Shown here: positions 26,822 to 36,337 of the stretch, piece after piece
Numbering within the stretch: position 1 is the first letter of the stretch
Layout: the number at the start of each line of letters is the position of its first letter
Assembly: GCF_030450125.1 (NCBI RefSeq)
Contig: NZ_CP123923.1
Coordinates: 5,704,001 to 5,768,000, forward strand
Reading direction: 5' to 3'
Origin: Streptomyces sp. WP-1
Lineage (GTDB): Bacteria > Actinomycetota > Actinomycetes > Streptomycetales > Streptomycetaceae
DNA length: 64,000 nucleotides
Notes under the pieces: model-generated
Database searches by the model: none
What the model was told of the DNA's origin: nothing
Seen by the model: only the letters and a program-made list of their open reading frames with translations
Position numbers and translations under genes: made by a program

Positions 26822-27904
26822 TCACTGCTCGCCCAGCGTCACCTGCGCCGTCCGCCCCGCCCCGTCGCGCAGATAGGTCACCGTCGTCCGCTGGCCCGGC
26901 TTGGCCCCCGCCAGGGCCTCCTGGAGCGAGGTGATGGTGGTGATGGACCGGCCGCCGACCTTGGTGATGATGTCGCCGGTGCGCAGCCCGCCCCGGGCCG
27001 CGGGGCCCCCGCCGTGGACGGTCGCGACGGCGACCCCGGCCGGCTGGAGGCGGTCGTCCACCACGGTCCGCCCGGTGATGCCGAGCGCGGCCCGGCCCGA
27101 GTCCACGACCCGGCCCTCGCGCACGATCTGACCGGCGATGGTCCGCGCCATCGACGCGGGGATGGCGAAGCCGATCCCGGCCGCCGCGCTGCCCAGGTTG
27201 GGATCGGCCGCGGCCAGCGTCGGGATGCCGACGACCTGCCCGTCGAGATCGACCAGGGCGCCCCCGCTGTTGCCCGGGTTGATGGCCGCCGAGGTCTGCA
27301 CCATGTTGGCGATGGTGGCGCCGGTCGCCCCGCCGCTGCTGCCCTCGCTGACGGTCCGCCCGGTCGCCGAGACGATCCCCTGCGTCACACTGGACGACAG
27401 TCCGAGCGGCGAGCCCATGGCCAGCACGATCTGGCCGACCTCCACCTTCTCGGAGTCCCCGAACACCGCGGGCCTCAGCCCGTCCGGCACCCGGTCCAGC
27501 TTGATCACGGCGAGGTCCTGCTGGGGGTAGGAGTAGACCAGGCTCGCGGTGAGCGGCTCCTCGTTGCCCGCCGTGGTCACCCGGAAGGTCTTCTCGTCGC
27601 CGACCACGTGCGCGTTGGTGACGATGTGCCCCCGGTCGTCGTACACGATCCCGGAACCCAGATCACGGCTCGCCTCGATCTGCACGACCGAGGGCAGCGC
27701 CTGCTTGATCACCCGCTGGTAGGCGCTCTGGAGATCGTCCGCCGCCATCGGCACGGTCACCGGGCTCGCCGTCGCCGCGCCGGGCCGCCGCGCGCTCGGG
27801 GCGCCGGGGCCCTCGCAGCCCGCCGTGAGCGCCGCGCAGCACAGCAGGACGACGGCGAGGAAGGCACGGCACCGGACAGGGGCAGGGGAAGCGGAAGCGT
27901 CCAT
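26822..27904 (-). CDS. HtrA/DegP-type (S1C) serine protease lipoprotein with PDZ domain
   Basis: A 360-aa exported protease. The signal peptide (FLAVVLLCCAALTAGC) ends in an LTAGC lipobox, so it should be anchored to the outer face of the membrane. The trypsin-fold domain has an intact triad: His in IVTNAHVVG, Asp in YPQQDLAVIKLD, Ser in INPGNSGGALVDLDGQVVG. A single PDZ domain follows (VHGGGPAARGGLRTGDIITK, then VGGRSITTITSL). The family degrades or senses misfolded envelope proteins. It differs from the MarP-like protease at 5.1 kb, which has a CvpA anchor and no PDZ. Confidence 0.92.
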   Translation of the reverse strand: MDASASPAPVRCRAFLAVVLLCCAALTAGCEGPGAPSARRPGAATASPVTVPMAADDLQSAYQRVIKQALPSVVQIEASRDLGSGIVYDDRGHIVTNAHVVGDEKTFRVTTAGNEEPLTASLVYSYPQQDLAVIKLDRVPDGLRPAVFGDSEKVEVGQIVLAMGSPLGLSSSVTQGIVSATGRTVSEGSSGGATGATIANMVQTSAAINPGNSGGALVDLDGQVVGIPTLAAADPNLGSAAAGIGFAIPASMARTIAGQIVREGRVVDSGRAALGITGRTVVDDRLQPAGVAVATVHGGGPAARGGLRTGDIITKVGGRSITTITSLQEALAGAKPGQRTTVTYLRDGAGRTAQVTLGEQ

Positions 27905-27999
27905 GCCCCGAGTCTGGCCGCGCGCCGGTCAGCGGGCCCGCCGTGTTGCCCCGATCGGGCTCGGCCCCGTACTCCGCACGGCCGGTGCCCCGCGGCGGT

Positions 28000-28788
28000 T
28001 CAGCCCCGTACCCCGCACAGATGCAGCAGCGCCGCGACGCCCCGGTAGGGGTCCGTGCGGCCCGCCCGCTCCTCGGCCGCGAGCAGCGCCGGGAGGTCGT
28101 CCGGCAGCGGGGCGTCGTCCGCCGCCAGGTCCGTGAAGACCCGCACGCCGTACCAGGCGTGCAGCGGGGCGGCGATGCCGGCGAGGGTCGCGGTCAGCGC
28201 GGACAGCCGGTCGGCCCGCACGTTCAGACCGAGGCGGTTGGTGTACGCGGTGGAGCCGAAGGCGGCCAGCGCGCCCGCCGAGTCACCGGCGAGCCCGGGC
28301 CGCATGGCGAGCGCGTCGCCGTTGCGCACCAGCAGCGAGAGCAGGCCGCCCGGCGCCAGCACCCGCGCCAGGCCCGCCACCAGCGGATCGGGCTCGGTGA
28401 CGTACATCAGCACACCGTGGCAGAGCACCAGGTCGAAGCTGCCCGGCAGGAAGTGCACCCCGGTGTCCCGGCCGTCGCCCTGCACCAGCCGCACCCGCTC
28501 CCGGATGCCCTCCGGCTCCCGGGCCAGCACCTCGCGGGCCGCCGCGACCATCACCGGATCCTGCTCGACCCCGGTCACCTGATGACCGAGGCGGGCCAGG
28601 CGCAGGGCCTGGGTGCCCTGCCCGATCCCCACGTCGAGCACCCGCAGCCGCCGCCCGACCGGGAACCGCCCGGCTATCTGCTCGTCCAGCTGCCGTGCCA
28701 CCAGTTCCTGGCGTACGACATCCCGGAGGCCCCCCACCTTGTCCAGCCAGGAGTGCGCCGCACCCCCGGTGAAAGCGTCTGCGCTCAG
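28000..28788 (-). CDS. Class I SAM-dependent methyltransferase, probable CTG start
   Basis: A 262-aa methyltransferase with motif I VLDVGIGQGTQALRLARLG, the acidic VTGVEQDP, VQGDGRDTGVHFLPGSFDLV and the post-I region VLAPGGLLSLLVRNGDALAM; it looks related to SmtA/CmoA-type enzymes. The reading frame has no ATG or GTG at the expected place. CTG at 28788, overlapping the TGA of the upstream DUF3043 gene as CTGA and preceded by GGAGAG five bases away, gives the expected N-terminus (LSADAFTGGAAHSWLDKVGG). GTG at 28737 is the fallback and would remove 17 residues of family-like sequence. Confidence 0.82.
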   Translation of the reverse strand: MSADAFTGGAAHSWLDKVGGLRDVVRQELVARQLDEQIAGRFPVGRRLRVLDVGIGQGTQALRLARLGHQVTGVEQDPVMVAAAREVLAREPEGIRERVRLVQGDGRDTGVHFLPGSFDLVLCHGVLMYVTEPDPLVAGLARVLAPGGLLSLLVRNGDALAMRPGLAGDSAGALAAFGSTAYTNRLGLNVRADRLSALTATLAGIAAPLHAWYGVRVFTDLAADDAPLPDDLPALLAAEERAGRTDPYRGVAALLHLCGVRG

Positions 28789-29378
28789 GGCCGCTCTCCG
28801 CGCTTGACCTGCGGCTTCGGCAGCCGGAGCCGGCGCATCTGGAGCGAACGCATCAGGGCGTAGGCCACCGCGCCGCGCGTGTTGCCGTCCGGGAAGCGCT
28901 CCTTGAGGCGCTTCTTCAGCCGCAGCCCGCTGACGGCGGCGTCCACCACGATCAGGACGATCACCGCGGCCCACAGCAGCAGCGCGATGTTCTGGATCGA
29001 GGGCACCCGCACCACGCTGAGCACGAGGATCACGATGGCGAGCGGCAGGAAGAACTCCGCCACGTTGAACCGCGAGTCCACCCAGTCACGGGCGAACCTG
29101 CGGACCGGGCCCTTGTCGCGGGCCGGCAGAAAACGCTCGTCGCCTCCTGCCAGCGCCTCGCGCTGCTTCTGGAGCGCGAGGCGGCGCTCCTCGCGCTGGC
29201 GCTTGGAGGCGTCCTTGCGCGTCGTCGGCGTGTGGGCGACGCTGCGGCGCTGGGACTGGGCCTCACTGCGCTTGGGCGTGGGCCTGCCCTTCGGGGCCTG
29301 CGGGTCACGGGGCTGCTTGGAGAAGTTCACCGGCTGGTCGGCCTGGGACTTCTCTTCCTTGGCACGGCTACGGAACAC
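28785..29378 (-). CDS. DUF3043 membrane protein
   Basis: A 197-aa protein of the actinobacterial DUF3043 family. The N-terminal ~110 residues are highly charged (QPRDPQAPKGRPTPKRSEAQ, then many Arg/Lys/Glu), followed by two close transmembrane helices (FFLPLAIVILVLSVVRVPSI, then IALLLWAAVIVLIVVDAAVS) and a basic C-terminal tail. GTG at 29378 (VFRSRAKEEKSQ) is preferred; upstream ATGs at about 29390 and 29399 are possible. Its stop overlaps the start of the methyltransferase by four bases, so the two are probably translationally coupled. Function unknown. Confidence 0.82.
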   Translation of the reverse strand: MFRSRAKEEKSQADQPVNFSKQPRDPQAPKGRPTPKRSEAQSQRRSVAHTPTTRKDASKRQREERRLALQKQREALAGGDERFLPARDKGPVRRFARDWVDSRFNVAEFFLPLAIVILVLSVVRVPSIQNIALLLWAAVIVLIVVDAAVSGLRLKKRLKERFPDGNTRGAVAYALMRSLQMRRLRLPKPQVKRGERP

Positions 29379-29664
29379 AAAGACCAAGGGTAAGGGCATC
29401 CGAGGCATGGACCCCAGCCCGGCCGGGAACGATCCGGCAACGCCGAGCGTCTGTACGACGCAGAGGGGGTGTTCCGGCGGGTTCGAGCGGGGTCCGTGTG
29501 AGGGACCGCCTCCTCCCTGCGCGGGAGCGCTACGGTCCGCAGTCGTTCTTGGGGATGAGCGCATCAGGCCCCGGACAGTGCGGTAATGGAGGCAAGGCCC
29601 GTACTGTGGGTCTTGTCGCAGGATCGGTGAGCTGGAGTCCGTCAGAAGGGGGCGCGCGAAGCCC

Positions 29665-30462
29665 ATGAGCGGTGTCATGAAGCGTATGGGGATGATCTTC
29701 CGCGCGAAAGCGAACAAGGCCCTTGACCGGGCCGAGGACCCGCGCGAGACCCTCGATTACTCGTACCAGAAGCAGCTGGAGCTGCTCCAGAAGGTGCGCC
29801 GCGGGGTCGCCGACGTGGCGACCAGCCGCAAGCGCCTGGAGCTCCAGCTCAACCAGCTCCAGCAGCAGTCCGGGAAGCTGGAGGACCAGGGCCGCAAGGC
29901 GCTCGCGCTCGGCCGCGAGGACCTGGCCCGCGAGGCGCTGTCCCGGCGCGCCGCGCTCCAGCAGCAGGTGACCGACCTGGAGACCCAGCACGCCACCCTC
30001 CAGGGCGAGGAGGAGAAGCTCACCCTGGCGGCCCAGCGCCTGCAGGCCAAGGTGGACGCCTTCCGCACCAAGAAGGAGACCATCAAGGCCACCTACACCG
30101 CCGCCCAGGCCCAGACCCGGATCGGCGAGGCCTTCTCCGGCATCTCCGAGGAGATGGGCGACGTCGGCCTCGCGATCCAGCGTGCCGAGGACAAGACGCA
30201 GCAGCTCCAGGCCCGCGCCGGCGCCATCGACGAACTGCTCGCCTCGGGCGCCCTGGACGACCCGAGCGGCATGGCCAAGGACGACATCGCGGCCGAGCTG
30301 GACCGGCTCTCCGGTGGTAGTGATGTAGAGCTGGAGCTGCAGCGCATGAAGGCCGAGCTGGCCGGAGGCACCCAGCAGCAGGCCATCGAGGGCGGCGCCG
30401 GTCAGGGGCAGCCCCAGGCCCAGCAGCAGCCGCGGGACACCCCGCGCTTCGACAAGCAGTAG
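29665..30462 (+). CDS. pspA: PspA/IM30/Vipp1-family envelope stress protein
   Basis: A 265-aa, almost wholly helical protein with long coiled coils (for example RKRLELQLNQLQQQSGKLED, then QGRKALALGREDLAREALS, RRAALQQQVTDLETQ). This is the PspA/Vipp1 fold related to ESCRT-III, which assembles on damaged inner membrane. The N-terminal amphipathic helix MSGVMKRMGMIFRAKANKAL is the family's membrane-binding helix. A Gln-rich tail follows residue ~245. It is transcribed divergently from the DUF3043 gene across 286 bases and is followed after 38 bases by pspAA, its usual partner in actinobacteria. Confidence 0.93.
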   Translation: MSGVMKRMGMIFRAKANKALDRAEDPRETLDYSYQKQLELLQKVRRGVADVATSRKRLELQLNQLQQQSGKLEDQGRKALALGREDLAREALSRRAALQQQVTDLETQHATLQGEEEKLTLAAQRLQAKVDAFRTKKETIKATYTAAQAQTRIGEAFSGISEEMGDVGLAIQRAEDKTQQLQARAGAIDELLASGALDDPSGMAKDDIAAELDRLSGGSDVELELQRMKAELAGGTQQQAIEGGAGQGQPQAQQQPRDTPRFDKQ

Positions 30463-30500
30463 CCGGGTCCGCAGCCGGGAGACGAGCCGAGGAGGCCGAC

Positions 30501-30779
30501 GTGATCGTACGGATCATGGGGGAGGGCCAGGTCAGGCTGGACGACTCCCACTTCGCCGAGCTGAACAGGCTCGACGACGAGCTGCTGGCCGAGACACAGA
30601 CCGGCGACGAGGAGGGCTTCCGGCGCACCCTGAGCGCCCTCCTCGCCGCGGTCCGCCGCCTCGGCACCCCCCTCGCGGACGACGACCTCGAACCCTCCGA
30701 CCTGATCCTCCCCTCCCCGGACGCATCCTTGGCGGAGGTCCGCCTGATGCTCGACGAGGACGGCCTGATCCCGGACTGA
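30501..30779 (+). CDS. pspAA: PspA-associated protein PspAA
   Basis: A 92-aa acidic protein (MIVRIMGEGQVRLDDSHFAE, then LNRLDDELLAETQTGDEEGF) matching the small PspAA domain typically encoded next to actinobacterial pspA. GAGGAGG precedes the GTG start at 30501. The family is thought to modulate PspA oligomerisation or membrane targeting; that is family knowledge, not visible here. Confidence 0.85.
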   Translation: MIVRIMGEGQVRLDDSHFAELNRLDDELLAETQTGDEEGFRRTLSALLAAVRRLGTPLADDDLEPSDLILPSPDASLAEVRLMLDEDGLIPD

Positions 30780-31696
30780 GCGCCTGGGACCGGGCCTCAG
30801 GGCCTGTTCCGGGTGAAGCGGACTGTGCGGGGGCTTCTTGCTGCTCCAGGCAGGTCAGATTCTTCGTTGCTCATGCGCCGAGGCGGCCAGGCGCGGTACG
30901 GAGACGATCGACTCCCAGGAGCCCGCCCCGCGTCCACCGCTGGCAGGTCGACACCTTCACCGGCTGATCGCTCGCGACACCGTCCCAGGGGTGCACCGCC
31001 CCTGATCGTTGCGGCGCAGGTCGTGGACGAATGCGTCGCCGCCCGTTCCGGGGTGATACGAGGGGCCGGGGCGCGCCGAAACCGACGTACACCGTGGTCC
31101 TGGTCTCCTTCGAGGTCTGCCTGGTGGCGTCACCTGCGGCGAAGCCGCGCCGGTCGCTGCTGGCCCTTGTCTCGTACCGCCAGACCGTCGAGCGGCCGGT
31201 GGCCCACGGTGACGAAGGCGAGCTGGGTGGTTGCGTCTGAACGGGGACGGGCGTGACGACGAACCCGGTGTTCCGGTCGGCCTCGTGCCCTCACCGCGGC
31301 AAAGGACCTCCGGGCGCCGGGAAGGTACGACGAGGACAGCCCCCGCACTCATGTTTCCGAACTGGGGCGGGGCGCCGTCCGTCACATGGAGGGGCGCCTC
31401 TCGACTGAAGCTCGCCTAGCGTCGGGTGGAGGTCCTGCTCAACTGGACCTGATTGCGGCGGTGCCGGCCAACTTTCCAAGACCACCGGCTCTTTGTCTGA
31501 ACGACGCCGACGTAAACGTACATGCGTCCGGTCTCATGCGGCTGCGGCCCATGGGATCCGCCGGGCTGGTAGACGTGTCGGGGCGTGAACTCCATGGCGG
31601 AGCGAATGCCGAGACCTACCGAACGGCGACCCCGGCAACTGGCCACGTCCGTAGCGCCATTGTTCACGAACCAGGTCTAGCATCTACGTAGCACTG
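30780..31696. other. Gene-poor kilobase before CRISPR array 1, no gene recognised
   Basis: About 0.9 kb between pspAA and the first CRISPR leader holds only short overlapping frames of 60-150 codons on both strands. None has a recognisable domain, a good ribosome binding site or consistent third-position GC bias. The right half (31400-31700) is noticeably less GC-rich than flanking genes, suggesting decayed or imported DNA. I looked for transposase motifs and inverted repeat ends and saw none. Confidence 0.5.
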
Positions 31697-31785
31697 CATG
31701 AACAGCCGAAAGAACCGAAATGTCCTCTTTCCGAGAAGTGAGGAATTCCGCCTCCCGGCCCCACTAAAACCCCAGCTCACGAACT
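31697..31785 (+). promoter_or_regulatory. CRISPR leader of array 1
   Basis: About 90 relatively AT-rich bases immediately before the first repeat. They contain GAACCGAAATGTCC, CCGAGAAGTGAGGAATTC, a CCACTAAAACCCC segment and end in CCCCAGCTCACGAACT. Nearly the same sequence, inverted, borders array 3, and the last 16 bases recur at array 2. This conserved edge identifies it as the leader, which in type I-E systems carries the crRNA promoter and the Cas1-Cas2 integration site. Confidence 0.8.
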
Positions 31786-32790
31786 GTGGTCCCCGCGCCT
31801 GCGGGGGTGGTCCCGCAGCGAGAACCCCGTCATCATGGCGTCCGCAGTGGTCCCCGCGCCTGCGGGGGTGGTCCCCGCGCTGCAGGGCCCACAGGGCGCC
31901 GAGCAGGGTGGTCCCCGCGCCTGCGGGGGTGGTCCCCAGCCCGGTCAGGGTGAGGGTTCCGGTGACATGTGGTCCCCGCGCCTGCGGGGGTGGTCCCAGA
32001 AGTTTTTCCAGGTCGTCGTTCGAGGCGTCGTGGTCCCCGCGCCTGCGGGGGTGGTCCCCTCACCGGCACCAACGCGAATTTCAGTGTCAAGTGGTCCCCG
32101 CGCCTGCGGGGGTGGTCCCTCCCTGTACTGCCTGGACGACCCGTCCCGGACGGTGGTCCCCGCGCCTGCGGGGGTGGTCCCATGCCGTACAGACGCGGGG
32201 CCCCGGACAGCGAGTGGTCCCCGCGCCTGCGGGGGTGGTCCCTCCCGAGGTGTCTCACCCCATCGGTGAGGGCGGTGGTCCCCGCGCCTGCGGGGGTGGT
32301 CCCCACTCCGTGACCTCCGCGTGGTCCCACAGGCGGTGGTCCCCGCGCCTGCGGGGGTGGTCCCGACACCCGGCCGTACGGTGCCGGGCAGCCCCAGTGG
32401 TCCCCGCGCCTGCGGGGGTGGTCCCGCCGCGGCTGAGGGCGGAAAGGGCGGCGAAGAGTGGTCCCCGCGCCTGCGGGGGTGGTCCCGTGCTGTTCACCCC
32501 GCGCCCGGTCTTCCACCGGTGGTCCCCGCGCCTGCGGGGGTGGTCCCACGACGGCATGACTCCTCCGCCCCTTGGAGACGTGGTCCCCGCGCCTGCGGGG
32601 GTGGTCCCTGGCGGCGGACCGGCTGAACGTGACCGAGGAGGTGGTCCCCGCGCCTGCGGGGGTGGTCCCGTCTGCCCGCGCCACCAGTCGCCCGCCTTCT
32701 CGTGCTCCCCGCCTCTGCGGGGTGGGTCCCAAGCGCAGTGCACCGACCCTTGTCGCGCCAGGGTGATCCTTGCGCCTGCGGAGTTGTCCC
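31786..32790 (+). CRISPR. CRISPR array 1, type I-E repeats, 17 repeats / 16 spacers
   Basis: Fifteen intact 29-base repeats start at 31786 and recur every 61 bases (62 once, a 33-base spacer at 32120-32152); other spacers are 32 bases. The repeat opens GTGGTCCCCGCGCC and closes TGCGGGGGTGGTCCC, with a CCCCGC/GCGGGG stem typical of type I-E crRNA handles. Two further repeats at 32702-32730 and 32763-32790 are increasingly degenerate, marking the leader-distal end, so transcription is left to right. Spacers are all different. The array is 6 kb from the cas genes, which are on the opposite strand. Confidence 0.98.
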
Positions 32791-32810
32791 GGGATGAGGG
32801 CAGGGGCTAA

Positions 32811-32844
32811 TGGAAGCGGAGCGTAGCGCCACGCTCCGCTTCCA
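32811..32844 (+). terminator. 14-bp perfect hairpin at the end of CRISPR array 1
   Basis: TGGAAGCGGAGCGT at 32811-32824 pairs perfectly with ACGCTCCGCTTCCA at 32831-32844 around AGCGCC. It lies 20 bases past the last degenerate repeat and could end the pre-crRNA. Confidence 0.6.
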
Positions 32845-32942
32845 GCCGAGCAGTTCGACCGCATCACGGATCAGGGATGTGGTGGGGTTCGCTCTCCGGG
32901 CACCTGAACGAGTCGTCCATGCCCCGGACCCGGAAAGCCCGG

Positions 32943-32974
32943 AGGGGCACCCCCAGAGATCCGGGGGTGCCCCT
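32943..32974 (-). terminator. 12-bp perfect hairpin after the RND gene
   Basis: AGGGGCACCCCC at 32943-32954 pairs with GGGGGTGCCCCT at 32963-32974, just past the stop of the minus-strand RND transporter gene. Confidence 0.65.
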
Positions 32975-32992
32975 CTGCGCGTGGGACCGGTG

Positions 32993-35900
32993 TCAGACCT
33001 GGGCCAGGTCCGGCTCTGCCGGGGCCGGCGGCTGGCGCTTGGCCGACTTCTTCTTCGCGCGGCGTTCCTTGCGGAGTTCCAGCATCGCGTAGAGGGTCGG
33101 GACCAGGAGGAGGGTCAGCAGGGTGGAGGTGATCAGGCCGCCGATCACCACGACCGCGAGCGGCTGGGCGATGAAGCCGCCCTCGCCCGTGACGCCCAGG
33201 GCCATCGGGAGCAGGGCGAAGATGGTGGCCAGGGCCGTCATCAGGATGGGGCGCAGGCGGTGCCGGCCGCCCTCGATCACGGCTTCGACCACGCCGTGGC
33301 CCTGAGCCCGGTACTGGTTGATCAGGTCGATCAGCACGATCGCGTTGGTCACCACGATGCCGATCAGCATCAGCATGCCGATCATGGCGGGGACGCCCAT
33401 CGGGGTGCCCGTGATGATCAGCAGGCCGAGGGCGCCGGTCGCCGCGAACGGGATGGAGACCAGCAGGATCAGCGGCTGGGCCAGCGAGCGGAACGTCGCG
33501 ACCAGGAGCATGAAGACGATCGCGATCGCGGCCAGCATGGCGAGGCCGAGGTTCTTGAAGGCGTCGTTCTGGTCGGAGGTGACCCCGCCGATCTGGGCCT
33601 CGGCGCCCGCGGGCAGCTTCAGGGCCTTGATCTTCGACTGGAGCTGGGTGCTGACCGCGCCCGTGTTGTCACCGGTCGGCTTGGCCGTGATCGTCGCGGC
33701 ACGCTGCCCGTCGATCCGGGTCAGCGAGACCGGCCCGTCCACCAGCTTCACCGTGGCGATGTCACCGAGCCGGACCGGGCCGAGGCGCAGCTTCTTCAGC
33801 TGGGCGACGGTCGTGGTGGGCTCGGCCGACTTGATGACGACATCGCGCTCGGTGTCGTCGAGGGTCGCCTTCGCCGCCGTCGTACCGCGCACCGCCTGCG
33901 CCACCGCCGCGCCGAGCTTCTGGTTGTCGAAACCGGCCGCGGCCGCCTTGGCGTTGGCCGTCACCGAGATCCGCGGCACGCTGGTGGACAGGTCGCTGGT
34001 GACGTCGGTGACGCCGTCCAGCCCGGCCACCGTGGAGCGGACCTGCTCGGCCGCCGTGCGCAGCACCTCCGGGTCGGCGGCCTTCACCACGACGCTGAGG
34101 TTCTGGCTGCCGAAGCCGTCGCCTGCCGACACCGTGGTCGTACCGATGCCCTTGAGGCCCTTCAGGCCGCTCTCCAGGTGCTTCTGCACGCTGTCGTACG
34201 ACTTCGAGTCCTTCAGCATCACCTGGTAGGACGCCTGGTTGGTGTCCGTGCCGCCGCCGAAGGCCGCCATGAAGCCGGAGGAGCCGACGGTGACCTGGTA
34301 GTCCTTGACGCCGTCGGTGGTGGCGAGGAGCTTCTCGACCTTCTTCGCCTGCGCGTCGGTCGCGGCCAGGCTGGTGCCGGGCTTCAGCTCCTGCTTGACC
34401 GTGATGACCTCCTGCTCGCCCTGGTCGAAGAAGTTGGTCTTGAGCAGTCCGGACATGCCGAACGTGACGACCAGGACCACGATCGCGATCAGCACGCTGG
34501 TGAGGCGGCGGCGCGTCGCGAAGCGCAGCACGGGGACGTAGGTGCGCTGGAGGCGGCTGTTCGCCTCCTTCTCCTCGGCCTCGCGGCGGGCCTGTGCCGC
34601 GTCCTCGGGGGTGCCCTTGGGGGCGCGCAGGAACCAGTAGGAGAGCACGGGGACGACGGTCAGCGAGACCAGCAGGGAGGCCAGCAGGGCCGCCGTGACG
34701 GTGATGCTGAAGGAGCCGAACAGTGCGCCCACCATGCCGCCGACCAGGCCGATCGGCAGGAACACCGCGACCGTGGTGAGGGTGGAGGAGGTGACCGCGC
34801 CGGCCACCTCGCGCACCGCCTCGATGATCGCCGAGCGGCGCTCCTCGCCGTAGCCGAGGTGCCGCTTGATGTTCTCCAGGACCACGATCGAGTCGTCCAC
34901 GACCCGGCCGATGGCGATGGTCAGGGCGCCGAGCGTGAGCATGTTCAGGGACAGGCCGTCGGTCCACAGCACGATCAGCGCGAGGACGACGGACAGCGGG
35001 ATGGACACCGCGGTGACCAGCGTGGAGCGCAGCGAGGCGAGGAAGAGCAGGATGACCAGGACGGCGAAGAGCAGGCCGAGCGCGCCCTCGGTGGTCAGGC
35101 CCTTGATGGACTTGGAGACGGCCGGACCCTGGTCGCTGACGACCGTCAACTTGGCGTCGGGACCGAGCTGTTCGCGCAGGCCGGGCAGCTTGTCCTTGAC
35201 CGTGTTGGAGATCGTGACCGCGCTGCCGTCGTGGTCCATGGTCACGTTGACGGCGAGGCTGGGCCTGCCGTCGGTACGGGTGAGGGAGTCGGCCGGGGCC
35301 GGCTGCTCCTTGACGGTGGCCACGTCCCCGAGTCGTACGGCCTTGTGACCGCCCTGGCCGGTGACGGTGAGGTCCTTGATCTGCTCCAGCGTGGTGAAGC
35401 CGCCGCCGACCTGGACGGTGCGGTTGGCGCCGTTCTCGTCGAAGGAGCCGGCCGGGACGCTCGCGCCGCCCGCCTGGATTGCCTGGGCGAGGTCGGCGGG
35501 GGTGAGGCCGTCCCGCGCGAGCTCGGCGTCGTCGGGGGTGACATCGACCTGGAGGTCGCGGACGCCGGTGACCTGGACGCGGCCGACGCCGTCGATGTCC
35601 TTCAGCGCCGGTACGACCGTCTTGTCGAGCTGGTCGGCGAGCGCCTGCTGGTCCTTGCCGGAGGTGGCGGCGAGCACGACGGTCGGCATGTCGTCGGTGG
35701 AGCCGGAGATCACCTGCGGGTCGACCTCGGACGGCAGCTGGTTGCGGGCCCGGTTCACGGCCTGCTGCACATCGGCGACGATCTGCTTGGTGTCGTTGCC
35801 GTAGTCGAAGGACGCCATGATCACGGCGTTGCCCTCGCCCGCGGTGGAGGTGACCGAGGTGACGCCGTCGACGCCCTGGAGGCCGTCCTCGATCGGCTCG

Positions 35901-36094
35901 ACCACCTGCTTCTCGACGGCGTCGGGGGCGGCGCCCTGGTACGGCGCGATCACCGACACCATGGGCAGGTCGATGGTGGGCAGCAGCTGCTGCTTGATCT
36001 GGGGTATCGCGATCGCGCCGAAGACCAGGGCGACGATCGAGATCAGGCCGATGAGGGCCCGTTGGGCGAGGCTGAATCTGGACAGCCAGGACAT
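32993..36094 (-). CDS. RND-family efflux permease (HAE1/AcrB-like)
   Basis: A 1033-aa resistance-nodulation-division transporter that exports lipophilic compounds by proton antiport. It has the usual duplicated layout: first transmembrane helix after MSWLSRFSLAQRALIGLIS, a large extracytoplasmic loop (APYQGAAPDAVEKQVVEPIE), a central helix bundle with NMLTLGALTIAIGRVVDDSI and VVLENIKRHL (the GxxxDD proton-relay segment), then a second repeat ending in IGIVVTNAIVLIDLINQYRA. The C-terminus is basic (RKERRAKKKSAKRQ). No periplasmic adaptor or outer-membrane gene is nearby, as expected in a Gram-positive. A two-component system on the same strand 243 bases upstream is the likely regulator. Confidence 0.93.
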   Translation of the reverse strand: MSWLSRFSLAQRALIGLISIVALVFGAIAIPQIKQQLLPTIDLPMVSVIAPYQGAAPDAVEKQVVEPIEDGLQGVDGVTSVTSTAGEGNAVIMASFDYGNDTKQIVADVQQAVNRARNQLPSEVDPQVISGSTDDMPTVVLAATSGKDQQALADQLDKTVVPALKDIDGVGRVQVTGVRDLQVDVTPDDAELARDGLTPADLAQAIQAGGASVPAGSFDENGANRTVQVGGGFTTLEQIKDLTVTGQGGHKAVRLGDVATVKEQPAPADSLTRTDGRPSLAVNVTMDHDGSAVTISNTVKDKLPGLREQLGPDAKLTVVSDQGPAVSKSIKGLTTEGALGLLFAVLVILLFLASLRSTLVTAVSIPLSVVLALIVLWTDGLSLNMLTLGALTIAIGRVVDDSIVVLENIKRHLGYGEERRSAIIEAVREVAGAVTSSTLTTVAVFLPIGLVGGMVGALFGSFSITVTAALLASLLVSLTVVPVLSYWFLRAPKGTPEDAAQARREAEEKEANSRLQRTYVPVLRFATRRRLTSVLIAIVVLVVTFGMSGLLKTNFFDQGEQEVITVKQELKPGTSLAATDAQAKKVEKLLATTDGVKDYQVTVGSSGFMAAFGGGTDTNQASYQVMLKDSKSYDSVQKHLESGLKGLKGIGTTTVSAGDGFGSQNLSVVVKAADPEVLRTAAEQVRSTVAGLDGVTDVTSDLSTSVPRISVTANAKAAAAGFDNQKLGAAVAQAVRGTTAAKATLDDTERDVVIKSAEPTTTVAQLKKLRLGPVRLGDIATVKLVDGPVSLTRIDGQRAATITAKPTGDNTGAVSTQLQSKIKALKLPAGAEAQIGGVTSDQNDAFKNLGLAMLAAIAIVFMLLVATFRSLAQPLILLVSIPFAATGALGLLIITGTPMGVPAMIGMLMLIGIVVTNAIVLIDLINQYRAQGHGVVEAVIEGGRHRLRPILMTALATIFALLPMALGVTGEGGFIAQPLAVVVIGGLITSTLLTLLLVPTLYAMLELRKERRAKKKSAKRQPPAPAEPDLAQV

Positions 36095-36337
36095 GGGTGA
36101 GGGTCTCTCTTCCGTGAGCGGCAGAAGCGCTTCCGGTCACCGAGAACGCAAGGGCCCCAAGGGAACCCACAGGGTGCGCGGGAAGCGGCGACGGACGCCC
36201 AGGAGCGTCCACACCCCACCACCTTCGGCCATCCGGGAGGCCCGGACCGTAGGCCGCAGGTCCCGTTTCCCTACCCGTCTCCTACTCCGCGCGCAGTACA
36301 CGGCGGGTGGAGATGTACGGAGGTACGCGGGTGGAGA

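Noticed and set aside
32304..32335. A truncated repeat inside spacer 9 of array 1 (GTGGTCCCAC)
   Set aside because: Only eight bases match the repeat and spacing of the flanking repeats is normal, so it is a chance match in a spacer.
31698..32810. Open frames across CRISPR array 1 giving repeated PRACGGGP / VPAPAGVVP peptides
   Set aside because: They are translations of 29-base repeats with 32-base spacers; the 61-base period and leader show an array, not a repeat protein. The same holds for frames over arrays 2 and 3.
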